NCBI GenBank assembly: GCA_016209005.1
Contig: JACQWZ010000028.1
Coordinates: 1-12,360 of the forward strand
DNA: 12,360 bases
Direction: 5' to 3'
From: Candidatus Kuenenbacteria bacterium
GTDB lineage: Bacteria > Patescibacteriota > Patescibacteriia > UBA2591 > PGYQ01
Shown: positions 6,431-12,119 of the stretch, piece after piece
Position numbering within the stretch: the stretch's first letter is position 1
Layout of the letters: each line of letters opens with the position of its first letter
Program-made: the position numbers and the translations under genes
The notes under the pieces: model-generated
The model's input: only the letters and a program-made list of their open reading frames with translations
Told to the model about the DNA's origin: nothing
The model's database searches: none

Positions 6431-6679
6431 ATGAAATGCAGAATTAAAAAAATCAAACAACACCGCTCTTCTTCAAATAATTTACTTCAATTAGCGGATT
6501 ATATTTCCGGAGCAATAAATAGAAAAATTCAAAATAAAAAAGACTGAAAGGAATATTATAAATTTATTGCTTCAAAAGAAATTTGGACGCAAATTTGGCC
6601 AAAATAAAATACCACTCCTTACCTTCAAAGAGGACGCCCTGATGAACGGGACTATTTAGAGTGGTATCAATTCCATTAA
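6431..6679 (+). pseudogene. DUF3800-like C-terminal remnant with two in-frame stops
   Basis: One frame reads NNLLQLADYISGAINRKI, then KKD-TGA-KEYYKFIASKEIWTQIWPK, TAA, and NTTPYLQRGRPDERDYLEWYQFH before a TAA at 6677-6679. LQLADYISGA resembles the conserved LQLADxIAGA segment near the C-terminus of DUF3800 proteins, which are often carried by mobile or defence islands. The stops are TGA 6545-6547 (probably from TGG) and TAA 6605-6607 (probably from AAA). The N-terminal half of the family is missing, and the 5' side is the heptamer array. This is a dead fragment, not an expressed gene. Family assignment is by motif reading only. Confidence 0.55.
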
Positions 6680-6706
6680 TAATTTATCATATATAATAAT
6701 GTTTGA

Positions 6707-6871
6707 CCAAGATTTTACTTGTGGATAATTTTTTCCCCGATTTTTGGATTAATGGCTTCAACTAAAAAAGAAAATTTTGGTTTTATTATTGAATCAAAAG
6801 AATTTTCAAAAACCATAGAAACTTTTTTCCAATTTATGTGGAACTTAGGTTCAAAGGAACCGGAAGAGTAA
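6707..6871 (+). pseudogene. TrmB-type transcription regulator C-terminal remnant
   Basis: An open frame ends in TAA 6869-6871 and reads IIFSPIFGLMAST then KKENFGFIIESKEFSKTIETFFQFMWN. The pattern GxxIESKExxxTxxxxFxxxW resembles the end of the effector domain of TrmB-like/sugar-specific regulators. There is no start codon for a full protein, and the DNA-binding part is absent. The frame closes with a TGA upstream at 6704-6706. The 150-bp size and the neighbouring DUF3800 remnant indicate decay after loss of the 5' part. This is a motif-level call. Confidence 0.42.
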
Positions 6872-6920
6872 AAGTCTTGCAATACAATATAATTTCTGTT
6901 AATATAAAATATAACAAAAT

Positions 6921-6946
6921 AAAAAAGGCGAAAACATAATTTCGCC
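6921..6946 (-). terminator. intrinsic terminator, minus strand
   Basis: Read on the minus strand, GGCGAAA and TTTCGCC (plus coordinates 6940-6946 and 6927-6933) form a 7-bp stem followed at once by six U (6921-6926). On the plus strand the stem is followed by CCC, so it works only leftward. No minus-strand gene ends here. It may stop read-through from the minus-strand promoter at 7338-7366 or be a relic. Confidence 0.5.
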
Positions 6947-6972
6947 CCCACAATGTGGATCATTTAAAATAA

Positions 6973-7191
6973 ATCCCTCACCTTTTTTAACCCATTTATT
7001 TTCTAAAATTTTTTTAAAAAAAACTAAACAAATACAAAATTCAGGACTTACGCACTATTAATGTGCATTTGGCTAATATTAGCCAAAAATAAAAAATTAA
7101 CAAAAATTCAATTTTCGCTAACTTTAGCCATTTTTTGATTAAACTGCGTAAGTCCTGAAATTATAAAAAGATATTCTGAAAGGCGAGGGAT
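6973..7191. repeat. split CCCTCRCC inverted repeat interrupted by a MITE
   Basis: Arms ATCCCTCACCTTTT (6973-6986) and GAAAGGCGAGGGAT (7178-7191) pair at 12 of 14 positions and match the family at 3123-3153 and 7509-7590. Between them lies the 118-bp MITE at 7041-7158. Without the MITE the element would be about 100 bp, close to the 82-bp copy at 7509-7590. Confidence 0.6.
7041..7158. mobile_element. MITE-like element, 118 bp
   Basis: Perfect terminal inverted repeats TCAGGACTTACGCA (7041-7054) and TGCGTAAGTCCTGA (7145-7158) enclose non-coding DNA. A 3-bp AAT direct repeat lies on each side (7038-7040, 7159-7161), a possible but weak target duplication in this A/T-rich context. Inside is a 20-bp perfect palindrome (7068-7087) with core GGCTAATATTAGCC and a second diverged GCTAAC-TTTAGC pair. 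No transposase is present, so movement would need an enzyme from a full-length relative elsewhere. Similar ends occur, from memory, on insertion sequences in other bacteria. Confidence 0.7.
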
Positions 7192-7195
7192 AAAT

Positions 7196-7331
7196 AAAAA
7201 AAATGCTGTCCTAAAACCTGTAGACAAAAGAAAGATTAAAGGATTAAAATAGGAAAAGGAGAATTAACCAATTCTAACCTTTAATTAAGCTATATGCTTT
7301 TTGTGTCTACAGATTTTAAAACAGCAAATTT
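7196..7331 (-). ncRNA. candidate structured small RNA with own promoter and U-tract
   Basis: On the minus strand a promoter (7338-7366) precedes a transcript of about 135 nt. Its ends form a stem of about 26 bp, TGCTGTTTTAAAATCTGTAG... with ...CTACAGGTTTTAGGACAGCA, running to ACA-C-AAAA/TTTTGT with one bulged C, and followed by eight U (7196-7203). The three non-Watson-Crick positions are G.U when read on the minus strand but A.C mismatches on the plus strand, which favours minus-strand transcription. Inside, ATTAAAGG/CCTTTAAT and GAATT-GGTT-AATTC can pair, leaving an asymmetric bulge. The shape (long closing stem, internal bubble, terminal stem) recalls 6S RNA in outline, but no 6S consensus was recognised. 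It could instead be a MITE that carries outward signals. Confidence 0.42.
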
Positions 7332-7337
7332 TATAAA

Positions 7338-7366
7338 ATCTTAGCATTTTTTTACCTTTTTGTCAA
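7338..7366 (-). promoter_or_regulatory. sigma-70 promoter, minus strand, TTGACA-N17-TAAGAT
   Basis: Consensus TTGACA (plus 7361-7366), 17-nt spacer, TAAGAT (plus 7338-7343) with TGC directly before the -10 (extended -10). Predicted start near 7331, just before the inverted-repeat RNA at 7196-7331. No minus-strand coding gene follows, so the transcript is non-coding. Confidence 0.6.
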
Positions 7367-7425
7367 TTTTTTTTTGATAAAAAAATAAAAATAATTTAAT
7401 AAAAAAAATTCAAAATCTAAAGCAC

Positions 7426-7635
7426 CAAATCCTAAACAAATTCAAATGACCAAAATTCAAAATACAAAACATTTAAACAAATAATTTGTTTTGAATTTAG
7501 ATATTTTCACCCCTCACCTTTTGGATTTTCTGAAAATTAGTTTTCAAAAATAAATAAATGCATTTGAATTATTAACAAAAGGTGAGGGGTAAATTTTGTG
7601 TTTGTTTAGATTTAGATATTAGAATTTAGGATTTG
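7426..7635. repeat. imperfect long palindromic region before atpD
   Basis: CAAATCCTAAA (7426-7436) pairs perfectly with TTTAGGATTTG (7625-7635), and intervening AAATTCAAATGACC/CAAAATTCAAAA-like tracts are partly complementary to the right half. The 82-bp CCCCTCACC element is nested inside. The layout resembles the region 10971-11220 before pilD. The whole gap 7367-7665 is repeat with no coding frame. Confidence 0.5.
7509..7590. repeat. CCCCTCACCTTTTG inverted-repeat element, 82 bp
   Basis: Perfect 15-bp arms ACCCCTCACCTTTTG (7509-7523) and CAAAAGGTGAGGGGT (7576-7590) enclose an A/T-rich 52-bp interior. This is the best-preserved spaced member of the family also present inside recO (3123-3153) and, split, at 6973-7191. 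Near it, GCCAG-AG-CTGGC (7642-7653) forms a small stem 12 bp before the atpD start. Confidence 0.82.
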
Positions 7636-7665
7636 TAATTTGCCAGAGCTGGCGGACTAAATTTT

Positions 7666-9057
7666 ATGAATAAAGGAAAAATTAGCCAAATAATCGGTCC
7701 GGTGGTGGACGTGGAATTTAACGAGGGAGAGTTGCCTCAAATTTATAACGCCTTAATTGTTAATTATCAATTATCTGGAATTGATAATAAATTAATTTTA
7801 GAAACTCAACAGCATTTAGGATCAAATCAAGTTCGAACATTAGCCATGTCTTCAACTGATGGTTTAATGCGAGGAATGGAAGTGAAAGATTCTATGGAAC
7901 CAATTAAAGTGCCGGTGGGAGAAAAAATATTAGGCAGAATGTTTAATTTATTGGGCGAACCAATTGATGGATTAGATTCAAAAGAAATTCAATCCGTCAA
8001 AGTAAAATATCCTATCCATCGCAAAGCGCCAAAATTTACTGAACAATCAACCAAAACAGAAATTTTAGAAACAGGCATTAAAGTTATTGATTTAATTTGT
8101 CCAATTATAAAAGGAGGAAAAGTTGGTTTGTTCGGCGGAGCTGGCGTGGGAAAAACTGTTATTGTTACGGAATTAATTAGAAATATCGCGCAAGAGCACG
8201 GAGGTTATTCTATTTTTGCCGGAGTGGGTGAACGAACTCGCGAAGGAAATGATTTATATCATGAAATGAAAGAAGCGGGAGTTTTAAAAAAAACAGCCTT
8301 AGTTTTTGGACAAATGAATGAACCGCCTGGAGCTCGAGCGCGCGTTGCTTTATCCGCTTTATCAATGGCAGAATATTTTAGAGATGAACAAAATAAAGAT
8401 GTCTTGCTTTTTATTGATAATATTTTTAGATTTACTCAGGCTGGATCCGAAGTTTCCGCTTTGCTTGGTCGTATTCCTTCAGCCGTTGGATACCAACCGA
8501 CTTTAGCGACTGAAATGGGAGAATTGCAAGAACGAATTACTTCAACAAAAAAAGGATCAATCACTTCTGTTCAAGCGATTTATGTTCCGGCTGATGATTT
8601 AACCGATCCAGCTCCGGCTACAGCTTTTGCTCATTTGGATTCAACAGTTGTTCTTTCACGCGGTCTTTCGGAATTAGGAATTTATCCGGCCGTGGATCCT
8701 TTGGATTCAAATTCAATTGCTTTAGATCCGCAAATAGTTGGGCAAGAACATTATGAAATTGCCAGAGGAGCGCAAAAAATTTTACAACGTTATAAAGATC
8801 TTCAAGATATTATCGCGATTCTTGGGATGGAAGAATTGTCAGAGGAAGATAAAATTACAGTTACTCGGGCTCGCAAGATTCAAAAATTTTTATCCCAACC
8901 ATTTTTTGTCGCTGAAGTCTTTACTGGAACCCTGGGAAAATATGTACCAATTAAAGAAACAATCCAAAGTTTCAAAGAAATTCTCGAAGGAAAATATGAT
9001 TCAATTCCCGAGCAAGAATTTTATATGAAAGGAAACATTAAAGAAATTATAAATTAA
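7666..9057 (+). CDS. atpD: F1F0 ATP synthase subunit beta (463 aa)
   Basis: Catalytic subunit of the F1 head, where ATP is made from ADP and phosphate at the inner face of the membrane. The N-terminal beta-barrel (about 1-75, ISQIIGPVVDVEF) leads to the nucleotide-binding domain with P-loop GGAGVGKT (157-164, Lys163), catalytic Glu189-Arg190 in GERTREG, and Walker B LLFIDNIFRF. Then come QERITSTKKGSITSVQAIYVPADD and the C-terminal helical domain with EELSEED (389-395), a conservative D-to-E change of the DELSEED loop that contacts gamma. Length and motifs are complete. No Shine-Dalgarno is visible. Normally atpA and atpG lie upstream and atpC directly downstream. Here the upstream side is repeats and pseudogenes, and atpC is 1.37 kb away. 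Confidence 0.98.
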   Translation: MNKGKISQIIGPVVDVEFNEGELPQIYNALIVNYQLSGIDNKLILETQQHLGSNQVRTLAMSSTDGLMRGMEVKDSMEPIKVPVGEKILGRMFNLLGEPIDGLDSKEIQSVKVKYPIHRKAPKFTEQSTKTEILETGIKVIDLICPIIKGGKVGLFGGAGVGKTVIVTELIRNIAQEHGGYSIFAGVGERTREGNDLYHEMKEAGVLKKTALVFGQMNEPPGARARVALSALSMAEYFRDEQNKDVLLFIDNIFRFTQAGSEVSALLGRIPSAVGYQPTLATEMGELQERITSTKKGSITSVQAIYVPADDLTDPAPATAFAHLDSTVVLSRGLSELGIYPAVDPLDSNSIALDPQIVGQEHYEIARGAQKILQRYKDLQDIIAILGMEELSEEDKITVTRARKIQKFLSQPFFVAEVFTGTLGKYVPIKETIQSFKEILEGKYDSIPEQEFYMKGNIKEIIN

Positions 9058-9163
9058 AAATTAAAAATGGAAAATTTAAGAAATGAGAAATTTTAAATTA
9101 ATTTTAAAAAATAAAATTTGACTAAAATTAAAAATAAATTTTTAATCTAAAATTTATAATTTA

Positions 9164-9234
9164 TAATTTCTAAAGTTTCTACTTTCTAATTTATTTCTAA
9201 TAAATTTCTAATGATAAATTTCTAATTTCTAAAC
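9164..9234. repeat. degenerate TTTCTAA repeat tract between atpD and NYN gene
   Basis: Scattered copies of AATTTCTAA/TTTCTAAT with 7-nt or irregular spacing; similar copies lie at 9943-9968 on the other side of the NYN gene. The remainder of 9058-9291 is A/T-rich with no gene. A TATAAA at 9267-9272 is a weak -10 candidate for the NYN gene without a good -35. Confidence 0.55.
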
Positions 9235-9291
9235 AAATTAAAACGTTAAAATTAATAAAAATTATGTATAAATAAAAAAATTTAGATTTAT

Positions 9292-9852
9292 ATGGGTAAA
9301 GATTTTAAATTAAAATTAAATGGAAATACGTTAGTTTGTATTGATTGGGCAAATGTTTATGGTTGGCAAAAAAAGTTAAAATGGAAAATAGATGCTTATA
9401 AGCTTATTGAGTATTTTAAAAATTATCCAGAAGTTAGGAAAATTAAATTTTATTTTGGAACCGACATAAATCAAGAATCTAAAAATTTCGTAAATTCTAT
9501 TAAACAATTAGAAAATGAAATTTTTAAGTTTATTACTAAAGATGTAAAATATGTTTTGCTTGAAATTGTGGATGATAATACAGAAAATTTTTTAAAAAAC
9601 AAGAAAAGAAGAAAATGTGATTTTGATATAGAAATAGCGCTTGACACATTTCTGAATATAAATAATATAAATTCTTTTGTTTTGGTTAGTGGAGATGGAG
9701 ATTATGAACCATTGGTTAAATTTTGTATTGAAAAAGGAAAGCAGGTGATAATTGTTGCTAATCCTGGTAGTCTTGGTAAGGAATATAAAAGTATTTCAAA
9801 AGGTTTATTTGTTTGTAATATAAAAAGAATAAAAGATTCTGTTGTAAAATAA
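9292..9852 (+). CDS. NYN-domain (PIN-like, LabA/DUF88-type) putative RNase (186 aa)
   Basis: NYN proteins share the PIN-like fold, and many are metal-dependent RNases. Acidic motifs are in the expected order: CIDWANVYG (Asp18, Asn21), CDFDIEIALD (Asp110, Asp112, Asp118) and LVSGDGDYEPLV (Asp135, Asp137), followed by GKQVIIVANPGS and the usual C-terminal strand. This is a single-domain, full-length protein with no added DNA- or RNA-binding part. It sits alone inside what would normally be the atpD-atpC junction, followed by a hairpin and then a pseudogene, which suggests inserted cargo. A minus-strand promoter faces its 3' end. The target is unknown; housekeeping RNA processing and defence are both possible. 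Confidence 0.82.
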   Translation: MGKDFKLKLNGNTLVCIDWANVYGWQKKLKWKIDAYKLIEYFKNYPEVRKIKFYFGTDINQESKNFVNSIKQLENEIFKFITKDVKYVLLEIVDDNTENFLKNKKRRKCDFDIEIALDTFLNINNINSFVLVSGDGDYEPLVKFCIEKGKQVIIVANPGSLGKEYKSISKGLFVCNIKRIKDSVVK

Positions 9853-9857
9853 AAATT

Positions 9858-9879
9858 CCCCAGAGATTACTCTCTGGGG
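9858..9879 (-). terminator. hairpin CCCCAGAGA-N4-TCTCTGGGG, U-tract on minus strand
   Basis: A perfect 9-bp stem with a 4-nt loop begins 5 nt after the NYN stop codon. On the plus strand it is followed by CGTGATTTATTTT, a poor U-tract. On the minus strand it is followed by AATTTTTATTTT, a better one. It can end NYN transcription and also stop the minus-strand transcript started at 9893-9920. Confidence 0.6.
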
Positions 9880-9892
9880 CGTGATTTATTTT

Positions 9893-9920
9893 AGTATAGC
9901 AAATCAGCAAATCTTGTCAA
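9893..9920 (-). promoter_or_regulatory. sigma-70 promoter, minus strand, TTGACA-N16-TATACT
   Basis: TTGACA (plus 9915-9920), 16-nt spacer and TATACT (plus 9893-9898). The predicted start near 9886 would give a transcript of only about 40 nt before the hairpin at 9858-9879, or antisense RNA to the NYN gene on read-through. No minus-strand gene follows. Confidence 0.6.
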
Positions 9921-9977
9921 CCTTTTATTAAAAGTTATCCACAAATTTCTAATTTTTAATTTCTAATAAAAATTCAA

Positions 9978-10352
9978 ATGATAAATAAAGAAATTACTCA
10001 AATACAACGAGAAAAAAATATAAATCCCGAGGAACTTACAGTTTTAATGGATAAGTTATTAAAAGAAAGTTTAACACATAGAGTAGATTGTTGTGATCTC
10101 AAAGATGAGTTAGTTTAAGTTATTTTAAATTGGTTTGAAAAAAATCAAGATGGACTTAAAAAATATTTTAAAAACCATCCTTTTTATTTTTCAGAAGACT
10201 TAATAATGAAAGAATTATTTAATGAAATAATTTCTAAAATTCCTTTAGATAAAATTCATACTAAAGGTGTAAACCCGGAATATATACGAGCGCATGCTAC
10301 CACAGTTTGGGTTTTTGAAATATATAGAATGCTTGGTGAAATTTTTAAATGA
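9978..10352 (+). pseudogene. unknown protein (~124 codons) broken by one TAA
   Basis: The frame from ATG 9978 reads MINKEITQIQREKNINPEEL through CCDLKDELV, meets TAA at 10116-10118, then continues without another stop as VILNWFEKNQDGLKKYF to VWVFEIYRMLGEIFK and TGA 10350-10352. Both halves have protein-like composition and share one frame, so a single nonsense mutation (for example from CAA or GAA) is the simplest reading. I do not recognise the family. With the NYN gene it fills the space between atpD and atpC. Translation of only the first 46 residues, or re-initiation at ATG 10206, cannot be excluded. 10353-10427 is spacer with TTGTTAAT-like repeats. Confidence 0.6.
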
Positions 10353-10427
10353 TAAAAATAAATTATAGTACAAAATAAAAACAATAAAATTGTTATCTGT
10401 TGATTGTTAATTGTATTTTGATTTTTT

Positions 10428-10850
10428 ATGATTGATTTTGAAATTACAACGCCAGAAAAAACAATTTATAAAGATAAAATTGATTTAGTTGTAATTCCCA
10501 CGAAAGATGGGGAAATTACTGTTTTGCCTAATCATATTCCGTTGATTAGCGCTTTGGTGCCAGCTGGCGAATTAAGATTAAAAAAAGGAAACGAAGAATT
10601 TTTTATAATGGTTTCCGGAGGATTTTTAGAAGTTCAAAAAGGAAATAAAATTATTATTTTAGCTGACGCGGCGGAAAGAGCCGAAGAAATTGATGAAATT
10701 CGAGCGGAAGAAGCGAGAAAAAAAGCGGAAAAACTTTTAGAAGAAAAGAGAGAAGATCTGGAAATTGCGGACGTAAAAGCGATTTTAGCCCAATCTTTAA
10801 TCCGTCTCAAAATAGCCAAAAAACACCAAACAAAAAAGAAAAGATTTTAA
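10428..10850 (+). CDS. atpC: F1F0 ATP synthase subunit epsilon (140 aa)
   Basis: Small subunit of the F1 central stalk that couples rotation to catalysis and can inhibit ATP hydrolysis. The N-terminal beta-sandwich (about 1-85) shows the family pattern IDFEITTPEKTIYKDKIDLVVIPTKDGEITVLPNH-type opening and the VSGGFLEVQKGNKIIILADAAERAEEID stretch. A C-terminal two-helix part (about 86-135, rich in Glu/Lys/Ala) follows and ends in a basic tail. Length is normal. The usual partner atpD lies 1.37 kb upstream with a NYN gene, a terminator-like hairpin and a pseudogene between, so atpC probably needs its own promoter; none is obvious. A strong intrinsic terminator follows 45 bp after the stop. Confidence 0.96.
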   Translation: MIDFEITTPEKTIYKDKIDLVVIPTKDGEITVLPNHIPLISALVPAGELRLKKGNEEFFIMVSGGFLEVQKGNKIIILADAAERAEEIDEIRAEEARKKAEKLLEEKREDLEIADVKAILAQSLIRLKIAKKHQTKKKRF

Positions 10851-10895
10851 ATTTATTTATTGAAATATGGTTGTAGCGCCTTCAACTTCTACATA

Positions 10896-10929
10896 AAAAA
10901 ATCACAGAAATCTTTTTCTGTGATTTTTT
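10896..10929 (+). terminator. intrinsic terminator after atpC
   Basis: Stem TCACAGAAA (10902-10910) and TTTCTGTGA (10915-10923) with loop TCTT, a six-T tract (10924-10929) and a matching A-tract on the other side. It works in both directions and closes the atpC transcript. Confidence 0.85.
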
Positions 10930-10955
10930 GTTAATAATTGAAATTATGCTATAAT
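10928..10955 (+). promoter_or_regulatory. extended -10 promoter upstream of pilD
   Basis: TATAAT (10950-10955) is preceded by TGC (extended -10), with TTGTTA (10928-10933) at 16-nt spacing as a weak -35. It directly follows the atpC terminator. Transcription would give pilD a leader of about 300 nt made of the palindromic region 10971-11220. Confidence 0.5.
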
Positions 10956-10970
10956 AATAAATATAATTTT

Positions 10971-11220
10971 AATGACAAATGACAAATCAATGTCAAATAA
11001 AAATAAAAAATCACAAATCCAAAATTACAAATCACAAATAAATCACAAATTTCAAAATCCAAAACTTTAAACAATAAAATTTAATAGTTTTGAATTTAGA
11101 TATTAGAATTTTGAATTTATTTGGAATTTGGCGCTTTGAATTTTGGATCTATTAAAATTTGTCATTTGGATCCCTCGGCTTCGCTCGGGACAAGCTTTGA
11201 CATTGATTTGACATTGGAAA
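10971..11220. repeat. ~250-bp imperfect palindromic element in the pilD leader
   Basis: CAAATCAATGTCAAA (10983-10997) pairs perfectly with TTTGACATTGATTTG (11196-11210). ATCCAAAATT near 11016 pairs with AATTTTGGAT near 11140-11150, with further partial complementarity outside. The insert CCCTCGGCTTCGCTCGGGA (11171-11189) is relatively GC-rich. The tract is open in the pilD frame from ATG 11121, but those residues look like translated repeat and not protein. Confidence 0.6.
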
Positions 11221-11267
11221 TTGGAAATTTGAATTTTTGTAAAATTTTCTTAAATTTTGCTTATTTT

Positions 11268-12077
11268 ATGTATTATTTTAATTTTATAATTGTTTTTATA
11301 TTCGGTTTAACTATTGGCAGTTTTTTGAATGCTTTGATTTGGCGAATGCATGTTAAAAAAAGCATGGCGGAAAGATCTTGTTGTCCTAAATGCAAACATG
11401 TTTTAGGGATTAAAGATTTAATCCCTTTGTTTAGTTTTCTTTGGCAAAAAGGCAAATGCCGTTATTGTCAAAAAAAAATATCTTGGCAATACCCAGCGGT
11501 AGAGTTAATTACTGGTATTCTTTTTGTGGTTACTTTTGTAATTAATTTTCAAGCTATATCATTTCAAAATTTTCAATTTTCAATTTTCAATTTTCAATCA
11601 ATTTTCAATTTTCAATTTTTAATTTTAACTCTGCAAGATTTATTTTTTGTTTCCACTTTGATAATAATTTTTGTTTATGATTTAAAATATGGTTATATTT
11701 TAGACAAAGTTACCTTGCCGGCAATGTTAGTTGGATTGATATTAAATTTAATTTTAGGAATAACTTGGCAAAATTTACTTTTAGCCGCTGTGATTGGCGG
11801 AGGATTTTTTTTAGCTCAATTTTTAATTTCAAAAGGGCAATGGATTGGCGGGGGAGACATCAGAATGGGAGCTTTGATGGGTTTATTTTTAGGCTGGCCG
11901 CAAATTTTAGTCGCTTTATTTTTTTCTTATATTTTGGGAGCGACAATCGGAATCGGACTAATTATTTTTAAAAAGAAAACATGGAAAAGCGAAATTCCCT
12001 TTGGTGTTTTTTTAGCAATCGGCGCGATAATAAGTTTATTTTTTGGAGAACAAATCCTGTTAGCTTTTAGCTTTTAG
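11268..12077 (+). CDS. pilD: type IV prepilin peptidase, A24 family (269 aa)
   Basis: Membrane aspartic peptidase that removes the leader of type IV prepilins and, in many members, N-methylates the new end. The first transmembrane helix (FIIVFIFGLTIGSFLNALIWR) is followed by the cytosolic four-cysteine part Cys39-x-x-Cys42 and Cys64-x-x-Cys67, then several helices. Catalytic Asp138 is in FVYDLKYGYILD and Asp197 is in the GxGD motif GGGDIRMGALMG. The start at 11268 gives the usual N-terminus; an ATG at 11121 in the same frame would add 49 residues of translated repeat and is rejected. An ATTTTCA heptamer array is translated in frame at residues about 101-118, in the loop or helix edge before Asp138, and another array supplies the stop codon. 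No pilin or other pilus gene is in the window. Confidence 0.92.
   Translation: MYYFNFIIVFIFGLTIGSFLNALIWRMHVKKSMAERSCCPKCKHVLGIKDLIPLFSFLWQKGKCRYCQKKISWQYPAVELITGILFVVTFVINFQAISFQNFQFSIFNFQSIFNFQFLILTLQDLFFVSTLIIIFVYDLKYGYILDKVTLPAMLVGLILNLILGITWQNLLLAAVIGGGFFLAQFLISKGQWIGGGDIRMGALMGLFLGWPQILVALFFSYILGATIGIGLIIFKKKTWKSEIPFGVFLAIGAIISLFFGEQILLAFSF
11569..11621 (+). repeat. heptamer array (ATTTTCA)n in frame inside pilD
   Basis: Four perfect ATTTTCA units (11569-11596), a 4-nt ATCA, two more perfect units (11601-11614) and a degenerate unit. It is read as cycling NFQFSIF-type residues. The 7-codon cycle contains no stop in any frame. It lies upstream of both catalytic aspartates. Confidence 0.9.
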
Positions 12078-12092
12078 CTGTTAGCTGCTAAC
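12058..12092. repeat. heptamer array (TKTTAGC) across the pilD stop codon
   Basis: Units TGTTAGC, TTTTAGC, TTTTAGC, TGTTAGC, TGCTAAC follow one another at 7-nt spacing. The pilD TAG stop (12075-12077) lies in the third unit, so the last residues LLAFSF and the stop are encoded by the array. Confidence 0.82.
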
Positions 12093-12119
12093 TTTGGTAT
12101 AAAACTTTACCCCCTCGTT

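Noticed and set aside
6545..6547. TGA read as tryptophan or glycine (recoded stop)
   Set aside because: vanW ends in TGA, Trp is encoded by TGG throughout, and the same remnant also has an in-frame TAA, so decay explains it better.
6609..6667. Hairpin ATACCACTC/GAGTGGTAT as a regulatory element
   Set aside because: The loop is about 41 nt and both arms lie in the coding frame of the DUF3800 remnant, so chance pairing is likely.
6715..6963. Minus-strand open frame of 82 codons
   Set aside because: It overlaps the TrmB-like remnant in antisense, has no family-like motif and crosses the minus-strand terminator hairpin at 6921-6946.
7196..7331. Cas12-type direct repeat or tracrRNA
   Set aside because: GTCTACA/TGTAGAC motifs recall some crRNA hairpins, but there is no array, no effector gene and the stem is far longer.
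11121..11267. Longer N-terminus for the prepilin peptidase
   Set aside because: The extra 49 residues are translated palindrome and repeat DNA; the family's normal first transmembrane helix begins at the ATG 11268.
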